A stretch of 64,000 nt of DNA from Tubiluchus corallicola (taxonomy: Eukaryota; Priapulida; Priapulimorpha; Priapulimorphida; Tubiluchidae), in contig JAQGDQ010000010.1 in NCBI GenBank assembly GCA_030141605.1, forward strand, positions 931,501-995,500, in the 5' to 3' direction. The notes under the pieces are model-generated. The model was not told where the DNA came from, did not search any database, and saw nothing but the letters and a program-made list of their open reading frames with translations. This document shows, piece after piece, positions 35,840 through 63,807 of this stretch. The stretch's first letter is position 1; each line of letters starts with the position of its first letter. A program made the translations under genes and the position numbers.

Positions 35840-38120
35840 GTGTAGAAAATACAGCTGTTTATAGAGAATGTGTATAAAAAATTGTAGTTGTTTTTTTGCA
35901 CTGTTAATATATATGTGGAACAGAAAATCGTAGATGATGTGTAGCAAATGTGATTATTGCAGACATACACTCGCACAATGTGGCAGTTGATACGTAATAT
36001 CGTACGCGTGACACGTGCTATACAATCTGCAAATGTTTGCCATGTGTTTTAAGGAAAAGCGAGCGATTTACTAAGGATGATTTGATCACGTTTGACTTGT
36101 ATATTGTGAGGATATTATGTTATGTCATTTCACTTGCGTTCGCCACGACATATCTTAGTCCTCCTTCAGTTAAGTAACAGTACTAGCCAATGATTCAAAA
36201 TGGTAATCGAAAATGGGAGTAATTCTTGACATTTTAACTACTTGTCCTGTCAGGCAGTTTCTCAGTGTAGTTGCTGCACCAACACTGGAATGGAGTTAAC
36301 CAGAATAAATGACTTTTTCTAAAATGCACAATTATTTTTCTTGCAACATCAATATGCTGTGTTAGATTAAGAAAAATAGACATTGTTGAAGCACATTTCC
36401 AGTAAAAAGGGTAATCTTAAATAGCCCCAGAGGCACTAGTAAGATTTAGTGTTGAAGATTATTTAAAGTTGGAGTAACTGCTACCTGCTGCATCAGCTTT
36501 TTTGGTATTTGATAATAATCTAAATTCCATAGTTGAAATAAGATGGGCAATATCTTTGAGATAGGCATATGTAGCCCTTGTTTGAGGCTACTGCTGCTGG
36601 CACAAGACTGGTAATGTTCATGTATTGCATACTACTCAAATTTTCTTATAACTGTAAGGCAAGTATTTACACTTTTGTCGGGAGCTACTGTTAAGAAAGG
36701 TGCCAGTAGGTAATTACTGATAAAATAGCCTTTCAATCATTGTAAACTTTGTTTGCATTAGTTTATTTATTGCTTAAGCATTACCCTTCATGGGTTTGCC
36801 TTTGACTGTTAAGTAAAGTTGTAACAGCTGTGATTTATTGAATCTACACAAATCACGATCTGGTGTGCAGTTATGGTATATATGGCACAATTTATTAATG
36901 TGAATGTATTTTTTCTGTTCTAATATTTATATTATAATTTGCCAGTCAATTGACGTGCAAGTTAATTTTTATTAGACGTGAGTTCCTCGTGTCTTGAATT
37001 CCTAGCAGCATCGGAGTTTTGCATTTGTACGGAGCATTAGACTTCTGATACAATGTCTTTGCATTCAACGCGTAACAAAGATACTTAGTACACGTGCACA
37101 TTGCACAAATACCTTCCTTTATGTTTTATCAAGTGAAAAACTTGCAGCAGGCTTAGTCTATGGCACAGACAAAAAGGGAGAAATCGTTCATTCAAAGACC
37201 CATTGTGGAAGAAATGTAGTCTAATGACTATAGTATTCATTGTTTTAACAATTACTTGTTCCATATTTTAAATAAGCATAAATAATGGATGTTGTTTTAT
37301 GTAATTACATTACTTTCTACTTGTGAGATGGCATTGTAATTTTGTTTGTCAAGTCAAGTCATTGTTTGTTTGTCATTATAATGTACATAAGTAAAATTGA
37401 AACAGTATAATGAAATTAAAAATTAAACTTTGTTGTTAAACTTTCGCTGTTTTTATTTTTATTTTTTTTTGGTAATTTCGTGTCTTAACACGATTGTAAA
37501 CTTCAATATAACATTTCAAAAATTTATTATCATAAGTTTTATATAAATACTTAAACAACAAGACTGACTATCCCCATAACAACCCAGATGTAAACAATCC
37601 TTACAGTAAAATAAGTCATTTTATAGATTTACTATTGTAAAAAACTGGCAAGTAAATCTTTCACTTATAAATTACAATAAATAATTACAAAACTTATTCG
37701 AAAGTAAATTTTCCTGATACAGAACATATAGGCATTTTATGCCATACAAATTTCCAATGTAGAAAACATGAAAATAGTGTGCACATCAATAACACCCCGA
37801 ATTTCTATAAATTTTAATCACTGATCTGTCTCTAACGAATCTTGAACGCTGCGCTAAAGAAATTCACATTTCAACAGGTATATACTGTATTATGCTTTAT
37901 ACTACAAAAGTAATTTGAAATTGCTTCAACACTATTAATTTTGTTAGTGTATTTTAACAGTATTAATTAATTAATGCAAAAAATAAAAACGTAAAATGAT
38001 ACATTTGAAAGATGATTGGGAACTGCGACAATGCTATAGTGCTAGGAATAAATTATACCTTACTAGACAATGTGTTGTGTCATGATTGTTGTGCTTCATT
38101 TTAAATAAGTGGAATACCTG
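35840..38120. other. Convergent 3' flanks of the zinc-finger gene and PFKFB
   Basis: This AT-rich stretch has no credible coding frame. It should hold the zinc-finger gene's 3' UTR on the left (an AATAAA-type signal near 36304, with further A-rich candidates to 37440) and the PFKFB 3' UTR on the right. The poly-A sites cannot be fixed by eye. Confidence 0.5.
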
Positions 38121-55071
<16,951 letters not shown>

Positions 55072-55724
55072 GCTGATGCTTATCAAATGACCTTAATCTT
55101 CGTGGATTAAACCATTAAATGTTTTCACAGACAACGAGCTTGTATATTAATGGCTGTAACAGCGCGACATCAATTTACATCATGTTCACCATTTTGACAA
55201 ACAACGCTAACGTGTTTTTGATAATCAATAACTACACCACAAAAAATAATAGAGTAGCCTTGGTACAGCAGCGAAAAACAGACTTGAAAATTTAAAATCA
55301 CCCTGCTACCTCATATGACCTATATAAGTATAAGTCATAACAACTAGCCACTGCTTTGCTTTAGTTAAATAGGCAAAATGCGAAAATCAAGTCATGGAAA
55401 ACCATACACAAATGGCTTTCGAATAATAATAATAACACGATAAATTAAGTAAAAACTATACTAGTAAACAACGGCCAGGGCAAAAGCCAAAATGAAAAAC
55501 ATCTATAAAAGAGGCAACACCGACAGCGACTGAAATCTTCTTATTTCATAGCTAGCGGATTCCTGCCACAATGCCAAAGAACAGAAACCACAGAAAGTAG
55601 GGAAACACTACTGCGCAGTAGTTCGCGCAGTTAGTATCGCCCTAGCGGCAATTCAGTACGGACTGTTGTTGTCAGGTACGCTACAGCGCAGCTGTTTGCG
55701 CACCGGTATCTAGCAGACGAATTT
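55072..55724. promoter_or_regulatory. Shared divergent promoter region between PFKFB and the THAP-domain gene
   Basis: About 650 bp separate the PFKFB ATG (55071, minus) from the THAP ATG (55725, plus). The right part (about 55560-55720) is relatively GC- and CpG-rich against an AT-rich background, with several GCGCAG-type repeats, fitting a bidirectional promoter. No TATA box is obvious. Confidence 0.4.
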
Positions 55725-56412
55725 ATGAGATGCCTTCCTTCACCAAAGCCAGGCCGGTCGGCTCATTACTGCGCCGCAGTGAATTGTAAAAATACAGATA
55801 TAAACGCTAGAATATCTTTTTTTAAATTTCCCAAGGATGCCGCCAGGTAATTATATTAAAATGTTAATTACAACACAGTTTTGTAACTTTTGTTACAAAT
55901 TAAAATATTATTAATTTTTTGTACACTAAGCAAAGACTGCAAGGCCTTCATCTGTCTTTACCAATTTATAGCAGCTGTGATATTTTTCAATATTATTTAG
56001 AATTATTAGTTAAAATAAAAATTATTATATTCATATCTCATGAAAATTGATAGGCTTATTTAGTATTTATAAAAGAAGTTAAGAAAGCTGATTATAGAGA
56101 AAGTTTGCAAATACCTGCTTCATGTAGTATTCTATTTCTGGAGAAATATTTTTTCTAAAAAACATTTAAAATTTCCTATTTAAAATGTTCTTATTCTGCA
56201 CAACACTTATACCTAAAGGCTACGCAACTGCTTATGGTGTAGTACCTTTTATGAAGTAAATGTACTTGTTTATTATGTCACAGTTATATAAAGCTGGAAC
56301 ATCTAACCTCTTACAGACGAGAAAATGAGAATTATTTAATCTGGCATCCAGGGCTGCCTAGTTAGCCCATTGATAAAACGCACCTGCGTGTGTGCATGTG
56401 TGCGTATGTGTG

Positions 56413-56481
<69 letters not shown>

Positions 56482-56723
56482 GTGCATGTGTGTATGTGTG
56501 TGTGTGTTCACATACAAACCTATGTAATATATGTGTTATTATATAGAATAATTGCAGGGCTCGTAAATGGGTGCAGAATGTCAGGCGATTAGACCTTATG
56601 AACAAAAGCAGCCATTATTTTCTCAGAAACTGCTACTTGTGCAGCGAGCACTTTGAAGATTCAGAATTCATGAATGTAACTTTAGAAAACACGTTAGTAT
56701 TGCCGTTATATTTTTACATGTAA
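55725..56723 (+). CDS. THAP-type zinc-finger domain gene, probably the N-terminus of a P-element-like transposase
   Basis: Exon 1 is 55725-55846 (donor GTAATT, phase 2); exon 2 starts at 56558 after attgcag. The joined protein reads ...[12 protein letters not shown]..., [13 protein letters not shown], then C-S-E-H-F. This is the THAP C2CH zinc module, C-x4-C ... C-x2-H, with the conserved F-P-K-D and Trp. The A-V-P-T-I-F box that should close the domain is not reached: exon 2 either splices near 56697 or ends at TAA 56721-56723. THAP domains bind DNA and occur in host regulators and at the N-terminus of P-element transposases. The transposase remnant 220 bp downstream favours the latter. Confidence 0.72.
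56385..56509. repeat. (TG)n, about 125 bp
   Basis: Long TG dinucleotide tract between the two THAP exons. ORFs reading poly-Val/Cys here are artefacts. Confidence 0.95.
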
Positions 56724-56940
56724 TACAATATTATATATATTATATTTAAATATATTATATTAGTGTACAGCTTCAGGAGTTGGATTATTACAAGTACCAA
56801 ACAAACATTAAAATTTTTCGATACGTTCGTAGTTACTTCTGTATGATATTTTTGCCATCTGAGACCAGGCACAGAACGAGGCTCAAGACTGATCGGAAAG
56901 AAGGGAAACATCCACATCTATGAGTCAGGGTTCACGGTGA

Positions 56941-57185
56941 AATGTCATCTGTGATCAAGGCCCCAACTTTGTATCAACAATGAAAGGCCTTGGGTATCGC
57001 CAGACAGGCCATACTTTTTCATGTCTGATCAGGCTTAGGTCTACGTATTGTATGATCCACCTCACGTTTTGAAATGCCTTCGTAATGCTTTGAAAAAGTA
57101 CAAAGTTACATTTCGAGCTGTGAATAAGCCTATGGAGGCACAATGGTGTTTTATTAGCGACTTTTTTGATGCAGATCAACAACAA
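56941..57185 (+). pseudogene. P-element-like transposase core fragment, frameshifted
   Basis: One frame reads N-V-I-C-D-Q-G-P-N from 56941. The next frame reads R-P-Y-F-F-M, a stop codon, then V-Y-V-L-Y-D-P-P-H-V-L-K-C-L-R-N and A-Q-W-C-F-I-S-D-F-F. C-D-Q-G-x-N and D-P-P-H-L-x-K-x-x-R-N are hallmark motifs of the P-element/THAP9 RNase H-like core. The two blocks lie in different frames with a stop between them, so this copy is dead. A TC microsatellite follows immediately. Confidence 0.72.
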
Positions 57186-57190
57186 ACATC

Positions 57191-57194
57191 TCTT

Positions 57195-57256
<62 letters not shown>

Positions 57257-57330
57257 CCTTTCACTGTCTCTCTTTCTCTCCCTCTGTCTCTCCATCCTTC
57301 TCTTTCTCTCTAAGAGAGGGAGGGAGAGAA
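57191..57330. repeat. (TC)n tract followed by GA-rich inverse
   Basis: A long TC repeat, decaying into ctttctctccctc, then a short gagagggagggagag stretch in the opposite sense, directly 3' of the transposase remnant. Confidence 0.93.
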
Positions 57331-57528
57331 AAATCAATAAGTCAATGAAAAATGCATTACTTTTTTACATAGTAGGCAGCCCATTAGCTAGCCTCTTTCC
57401 TGGGGAAGAACAATAAAATTTTACTTATAAGAAGAAGTATTTGCAAGTACATAATACAAACTTACTGCTGCAGTTTTTTCCTTTTGATGAAATGTTTTCA
57501 GTTTTTTTAAACTAATAATTGCTTTTAA

Positions 57529-57873
57529 TTGAGATATACTTCTTTTATTAAAAACGCAAAAGTAATTTTGGCTTATCGAAATTGCGCGTATGCCGTATTG
57601 GTGAACTTAAGAATATTATTATTACAGTCAATGCGCCGCTCAAAATTTTTTACTGATTCGCCGTTTGATGCCGCCAGCATAGCCGCTAATCACAAAAACG
57701 AAATACAGTACGTAACAATAATTTTTTCCGTCACTTCTTCTTTGTACACTTTGACAATGCTGACTAATCAATTGCAGAATGCAGACCGCAATCCAAAACG
57801 CACCGCTAAAAATTTGCAAAATTTTATTCACCACGAAATGCACGTCCTTAACGAAATCTCTTCTCTAAAGTGA
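57529..57873 (+). CDS. Unassigned ORF, possible exon from about 57628
   Basis: 114 open codons. An acceptor-like attattattacag stands at about 57615-57627, just before an ATG (M-R-R-S-K-F-F-T-D-S-P-F-D-A-A-S). The latter half, richer in GC and with a hydrophobic segment, looks more coding than its start. No family recognised, and it is not evidently part of the upstream transposase. It may be a chance ORF. Confidence 0.2.
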   Translation: MRYTSFIKNAKVILAYRNCAYAVLVNLRILLLQSMRRSKFFTDSPFDAASIAANHKNEIQYVTIIFSVTSSLYTLTMLTNQLQNADRNPKRTAKNLQNFIHHEMHVLNEISSLK

Positions 57874-58039
57874 ACTTTAACTAACGGTAGAAAATTCTCG
57901 TATTTGGCTGACCTGTACCTATTTGTGTGAATATCATTTTGAGAGTTAACTTGCCACTTGCAATAAATAGACTGCTGTATGAATCCCTTATATCAGAGCA
58001 TAATTATTATGCCCCAATATCTAGCTTGCCTACTGGCAC

Positions 58040-58468
58040 TAGGGGTGAGCATTCTCTACCAGAAAGCGAATTCGAATCGAACCGAACTTGTGACTTTTGA
58101 ATTCGAATCGAACCGAACTTCAGTGTCTCGAATTCGAATTGAGATTGAACGATTTTCGAACAAGTTTTCGAACCACCAGTAAAAATTACTCTTACAAAGA
58201 TCATGCATATTACTTGATTTTGTTCTGCAATAAAACGACTAGTAATTTGTTTAAAGTTGTGCACAGAAATCACAGCGAAATTATGCTAATTGCATGATGT
58301 TTCAATCGTTTTAATGATCAGAAACATATGTGACTGAAGTGCTGAATTATTCGAATCTATAGTTTTAGATTCGAATCGAGTTCGAACTAAAAAAATTCGT
58401 TTGAATCGAATTCGAGCGTTCGAATTCGTTTCGAATGTTCGAACTCGAAAGTTCGATGCTCACCCCTA
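58040..58468. mobile_element. hAT-type MITE (429 bp) with TTCGAA-rich subterminal repeats
   Basis: Perfect 13-bp inverted ends TAGGGGTGAGCAT, with an exact 8-bp target duplication ACTGGCAC (58032-58039 and 58469-58476). Both flanks are packed with gaattcgaatcgaa-type words in opposite orientation, a plausible transposase-binding array. The perfect ends suggest recent movement. Confidence 0.85.
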
Positions 58469-58476
58469 ACTGGCAC

Positions 58477-60624
58477 TGGTAAAAGAGGTTTATAAATTAT
58501 TGTAAATAATTATAGGTTTCTGTAATCATTTGAAATTGTTCATAACTATGGCACATACAACATCTCGACAGTGGGTTTCACAATGTTATTTTGATTGTCT
58601 GCTCTTCTCAATGTTTATGTCACTGTGTCAGTTTTAGTTTTTGATAGCACACTGACTGGAATCTATTTTACACTTGAAACAGAGCAGAACCTTGATAAAC
58701 ATTGACTTTTCAATTGTTAGTTGTTCTAAGTCCTCTAGCCGTTAAGGATAATTTTTTGGTCTGGTAATAATAGTTTAACTATAGCTTCCTACCCCCCCCC
58801 CCACACACACACACACACACACAGTTCTGTGCTGATAATCAAGACTACTGTAGCTGTGCCGATGAATGCTAAATAAAGGTACGCAAAGTGCCAAACTGTA
58901 TGCGAATTAAATTAAAACATGCTCTCCACACTGTAATACACATCAGTATGGTCATAAAATGTGCAGATGGAAGGCAAGGCACCATGACAAACACAGTGCA
59001 AATACACTTTAATAAGACAAATTTAGTAAAATGCTGTAGCAAAGTCTTTCTTGGCTTGGTTGAAGGTAACTTGTTAAAGATGGAGAGCCAAAATTACCTC
59101 AAAGCTATATTTTGCGTTTTTATTACATGGTTGAAATTTTCCTTTCATTTCTTTTCTTTACAGTAATACTCCCACACCCGCTTGAAACTTGTAGTCAACC
59201 ATACTGGCATTAATTATTTCGTTACAGATAATTAACTAAAGAGCTCATGGGGGGGGGGGAATCCACAAACATGCTGATGATATAAGCCGCGCTAACGTGC
59301 ATATTGGCACTGTCACACTATCGACATTACTAATTAACTAATGTGAGACTCTGTGTATTATTGAATTTATGACCACTCAGCTTTTCCTTGTACCTATTCT
59401 TACGCATGAACTGCATTTATAGATTACATTACAAAAAACCGTTTTTTGTTGTGTTTATGCAGCTAACCTAATGAGTGTATCTTATTACAATAATTCGAAA
59501 TAAATCGCACAATTATATAAACTATCCTAAAACATTCCAAATACAAACTTGCAGAGCAACACTACACAGCACTTGCTAGCTTTGTTTTAGCAACCATTGC
59601 CGACAACCACAATATAGTTATTACTTTTCGAAAATAACTTTTGAAAGTAATAAACAAACAACTTCTTTAAGACACTCTTTAAATAGAACACTGAGTTCTG
59701 GTTTTATACCTAGAAAGTACGCCCACATTATTATTACACTGATAAAACAAATTCGCTAATAGCTATCATCATTAATTTAGGTTACAACAAAAAAATATTG
59801 AGTTACAGTTAATTACATAAACTTTATGGTGACACTATTAAATACCTAGTTACTCAGTTAGAAAAAAGAATAGAAAAGAAGAAAAAGGGCAAAGAAAACT
59901 GGCCAATGCATTTAAATTGCAATTTGGATAAATGGACAGCGTCTATACACTGATGGCCACGATATACAAAGAAGAACATCTACTTGGTGATTATTGTCTG
60001 GAACTTGGTAGCTGGTACCTTTGTGTGTTATCTATAACCCACTTGACAAATTGCAATGTCGTATTCTTGTATAATCTGGTCGAGTCTGATATGTACGACC
60101 GTGCAATCTCTTGCTCACCGAAGGTTAGTTATCATGCATGTACAATTCTGTTTTGTCACTACTTGTAGTCAAGATGCTCTCAGCACTGCTCACAGTTTAA
60201 TTTAATTATTGGTTCCTAAGCAGTGACAACTTGTTCGTAGTATTGGCCTAATTGCCTGCTACTTTAAAGTTTTAATTTATCCTTGACATTCCGTAGAGTA
60301 AAGGCTTGTAAATCCGCTGCTTATTTGTCTTAGGACTTCTTATATTTTGCGGAAATTTGTACCAAAAGTGTTTTCCCAATAGAAATAATCTTATTCAAGA
60401 AGAACACCAAACAGATGTATATAGCTTCTATCAAATAACATATGCTCATTCTGTAAGAATTATGTTTATGGACCTGTTTTAGCCACGTTTGGGACAGGTT
60501 GTGTAAAAAAAATTTCGTTTTTTACTCAGCTACCTTTCCTCGTCGTATCTGTGTTCAAGCACTCCGCTACGCTTAGTTTAGTAGGAGAAAAATACGATAA
60601 TGATATTATTTCAGAAAGTTTTAC
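58477..60624. other. Repeat-rich stretch without identified genes
   Basis: C/CA and G homopolymer tracts and AT-rich sequence. A 78-codon ORF at 59932-60168 followed by a GTTAGT donor-like site has no recognisable domain. Confidence 0.4.
58791..58824. repeat. C run and (CA)n
   Basis: A poly-C of about 11 followed by CA repeats. Confidence 0.9.
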
Positions 60625-60796
60625 CTCTAAGCATGCTTTTAACACTACGAAGTCCTGCATAGAAATTCGACTTGGAGAGTATGCTGTCGTCCCTGGTTTT
60701 TTCTAGCTCGAAGTTTTTTCGAACACCAGTGTGAGATTCAGCCATTATCCGACCGGCTGTTGTAAATCCAGCGATGAAGCCACCAGTTGTAACTAT
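60625..60796 (-). CDS. Unidentified internal coding exon
   Basis: The 172 nt are open in only one frame, flanked by tttttag and GTAAAA on the minus strand. It encodes I-V-T-T-G-G-F-I-A-G-F-T-T-A-G-R-I-M-A-E, a Gly-rich hydrophobic (membrane-like) segment, then a charged part with E-L-E-K-T-R-D-D-S and F-Y-A-G-L-R-S-V-K. The composition and clean borders look genuine. I could not identify the family or neighbouring exons; the Gly-rich segment recalls small mitochondrial membrane proteins, but that is a guess. Confidence 0.5.
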
Positions 60797-61480
60797 CTAA
60801 AAATTGTCAAGACCATTTGGTTAATTGCCAAATCACACAGTTTGTCACTCTGAACCATAACGCTGGGCATTACAAAAAGCGGTGGCCCAGAAGCACAATA
60901 TCCAACGAGCAAACTTCAAAGTATACGTTTAAAACGCCATAATGTCTAGGGGCTGTATTTAATTCCACGCGTTAGTAGAAAGGCTAGAATATAGTAAAAT
61001 CGTCGGGCAAATAAATTTCAGGTCACGATAAAAAAATACTTAAAGAAATCGACCCCCAACTGATCGGCTATTATTCTTACGTATGTTTTGCAGGTTAGTT
61101 AACACGTATGTAAAAACATACTTGAAAATAACTCATAATAATTGCACAATGAAAGAGGCTCTAAGAAATTTATAAACAATTGGAAAATTGTGATTTTTTA
61201 ATTTCGAATTTTCTTCTCAGAATGTTTTCCAAACTGACGTACCGTAACTATATTGATTTAACATAAATGAAAGCTTTTACTAAGTTTTAGTCATTATAAT
61301 TAAATTAATTTTGCCTACTTTCACTAATGCATCCCAGTGGACGAGGGCGTCCAAAACTGGTGTGAGATTCTAAGATTTTGGTTAGATCTTGTGTGCGGAA
61401 GTTTTTACAGTCAGATTCTGATATTGACACAATCACACATGTTCTGTGGATTGTACATGAAATCGCGCAGGAATTGATAA

Positions 61481-61795
61481 CAGTTCATTTTTAGGGTTAT
61501 CAGTGTGCTTTATAAACTAGAATGTAATATTTGCCTTGAGACATACGTGGGTCAAACCAAACGACCTCTTAGGGACAACGTTGTACACACATTAATAACT
61601 ACAAGAATCATACACCAGGTTCAACCTGGCGGGGGGCATTATAAAACCCATTCAAATGTTCCAGCCCTTCCACTTAGTGCAATCATCCTGTACAGAGCTA
61701 AAGATCATGTTGACAGGTTTTTTGCAGATTCAAAACTTATAAAAAAACTGAAACCAATTATTAATTTGGAGGAAGGATGGCAGCTTTTAAATTAA
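61481..61795 (+). pseudogene. Penelope-like retroelement GIY-YIG endonuclease fragment
   Basis: The frame contains V-L-Y-K-L-E-C-N-I-C-L-E-T-Y-V-G-Q-T-K-R-P-L-R-D, then R-A-K-D-H-V-D-R, and L-I-K-K-L-K-P-I-I-N-L-E-E-G-W. Cys-x2-Cys between the G-I-Y and Y-I-G halves and the closing K-L-K-P-x-x-N are typical of the C-terminal endonuclease of Penelope-like elements, including the usual stop just after W-x-L-L. The reverse transcriptase part is missing upstream, so this is a 5'-truncated copy. Confidence 0.75.
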
Positions 61796-62340
61796 TGTTG
61801 CTCATCATAAATTGTATTAAACGATTTTAATTCCTCTGTGTTCCTCTGCTGGTCCCAGGGTGCATTTAGTTTTTAACTCAAAAGAGTATCACTAAACTTT
61901 GCCTTTTAAACTTTACCCTTTCTACCCTTGTTATTTTAACTGATTTTTATTTGGTTTTTAGTTTCAAATATAATCTACTTAGTGTAGCCCACCACAAACA
62001 AATCAACTATCACCTTCCTCTTACAGTAACACTTCCCCGGCACCTATATTTGCTTAGTGCTTATAAACTGCTAGATTTTTAAAACATCACTCTGGGGTTA
62101 ACAGCACTCTCTACGTAGGTATGTCAATTTATTCCTGTTCTTTTTTCTTCCTTTAATTATTAACCTTAAATCAGTGACGTTTAGCTACTATTTTTGCTTT
62201 TAATATCCTTGTTTCACCATTCATTCTGTTTGGTTCTAGAATGTTTTTACATTTTATCTGCAATTTTTCACATGATGAAGCCTGCTATGGTGAAAACTTC
62301 ATTAATTATAACTATAATAATAATAAAACAATAATTATTT
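61796..62340 (+). mobile_element. 3' tail of the Penelope-like element with hammerhead-like motif
   Basis: Non-coding sequence following the GIY-YIG frame. At about 62271-62299 it reads catgatgaag...gtgaaaac, resembling the CUGAUGA...GAAAC core of hammerhead ribozymes known from Penelope-like elements. It ends in an AATAAT-type simple repeat. Confidence 0.45.
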
Positions 62341-62699
62341 GAGGCTACAAGGGCAGCCAATGCTTTCTTGTGTTAAAATGTCAAGTCCCAGGAGAGCTCT
62401 TTCATATTTTAAGTGTTAAAAATCAGGCAATTTCCGAAAGACGGGAGTGGCGCTCTCACATAAAATTACGACGAAAAGGTGTATAGGGCAAAAGGGCAAT
62501 AGTGATCAGCATCAGATTTCAATAATATTACAGTAATTGTTTTAGCCATATAGTATGGTGTTTGCTACACAAAAAACGGTTAGCCAAAAAAAAATTCAAT
62601 ATCGGTTAGTAGCTAAAATATGTTTTTTTAATTATAATTATTGATCAGTGCTCAATACTCGGCCTGCGGTAAAGCTAATCAAGTAATGAATGTGTGCAG

Positions 62700-63417
62700 G
62701 ATAAAGCAACGAAAAGGTTTCGCTCAATGTTCACGTGCGTCGAGTTAGTAGGAATGCAATTGCAGTGAAATTGAAAATGGCGCCGCCCGGTGTCGTTTGT
62801 AATTCAAAACTCTGCTTTTTTCTTTAATATTTCAAGCAGTGAACCTACGCAGCTTAATGTATGTCTATAAATTACCTTACAATCTCATTCTCTATTTGTG
62901 TGTTTATTTTTCTGAGTTGTTGCATGGCTTTATATGTTACGAAAATCATTTTTGTAATAACAAAAGAAATACCTTAAGCTTAAATTGGTACTTTAAGCAA
63001 GTAGAGCTTGCTGTTTAAAATACTATAATTTTTTATGATATTAATCCACTTCATTAATGCTAGCTCATATCTTAAACGATTTTTTAAGTTAGGTACTGAA
63101 TAGGCGACACAAATAATTTTTTCATTTAATTTTGTACTAGCCAAACAACGCACACCAACAAAACCTTCAGTCCAAGATAAAATATTTAAATTTACCCTTT
63201 TCTGCTTTTGTTGTTGTTTTTGTATATATTTTCGAAATATTGCTACCACGAAATTATGATATCTCTGTAATACAATTGTAATGAAGTGTCTGTAATTAAA
63301 TAGTATGTATTATAACTTGGTATGAATATTGAATTAAACAGATAAACTAATCTAATATCTGTCTAAAACCTGTACATGCTGTACATAACTGTTGACTTCT
63401 TAGTGTAAGAAAATAAT
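62700..63417 (+). promoter_or_regulatory. Upstream region of the S-P-K-repeat gene, possible promoter/5' UTR
   Basis: A local GC-rich patch at 62774-62800 contains aaaatggcgccgcc, resembling a YY1-type promoter element. The rest up to 63417 is AT-rich with no coding frame. A non-coding first exon here is possible but unproven. Confidence 0.3.
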
Positions 63418-63807
63418 ATGGATAATGGTGTGAATGGGACACCTGCAACTGCACAGCCTAAACCTGAAGCAGGGGATATTGTGAAAAGTGATGAGCAGAT
63501 TTCAAAGCAAACAAGTGACAGTCGACCAGTGAATGATGTGAATAAACCGGTTAATAATACAAAAGATGAATTAACAAATAGTAATGAGATGGAGTTTGAG
63601 GATGTGAAACAAAATAGTCCAAATGTTAAACAAAAAAGTCCGAAAGCAAAGCAAAAAAGCCCAAAAGTGAAACAAAAAAGTCCAAAAGGGAAACGTAAAA
63701 AGGGAAAGTCTGCACCGCCTGCCGAGCCTAAGATGAAAAAAAGTGCGCCACAGCAAGAGTCTCCACAAAGTGGAAGAAAGAGCACAAGAACTCCAGAAAA
63801 AGCAAAA
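63418..63807 (+). CDS. First coding exon of a lysine/proline-rich nuclear-type protein (truncated by window edge)
   Basis: The ATG at 63418 has A at -3 and G at +4. 130 codons lead to a donor GTATGT at 63808. The N-terminal 60 residues are polar and acidic. Residues 63-90 hold tandem V-K-Q-x-S-P-x repeats (V-K-Q-K-S-P-K type), followed by basic G-K-R-K-K-G-K (a likely nuclear localisation signal) and S/T-P-x-K motifs, as seen in histone H1 tails and other DNA-associated proteins. The rest of the gene lies beyond the window; no catalytic domain is visible. Confidence 0.7.

Noticed and set aside
56336-56605. ORFs of poly-Val/Cys and poly-Thr/His
   Set aside because: Translation of the TG/CA microsatellite.
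57048-57416. 122-codon ORF running through the TC repeat
   Set aside because: Only its first 45 or so codons (D-P-P-H-V-L-K motif) are meaningful; the Ser/Leu run is microsatellite.
58007-58297. Overlapping ORFs on both strands at the TTCGAA-rich element
   Set aside because: They are products of the repeated subterminal words of the hAT MITE.
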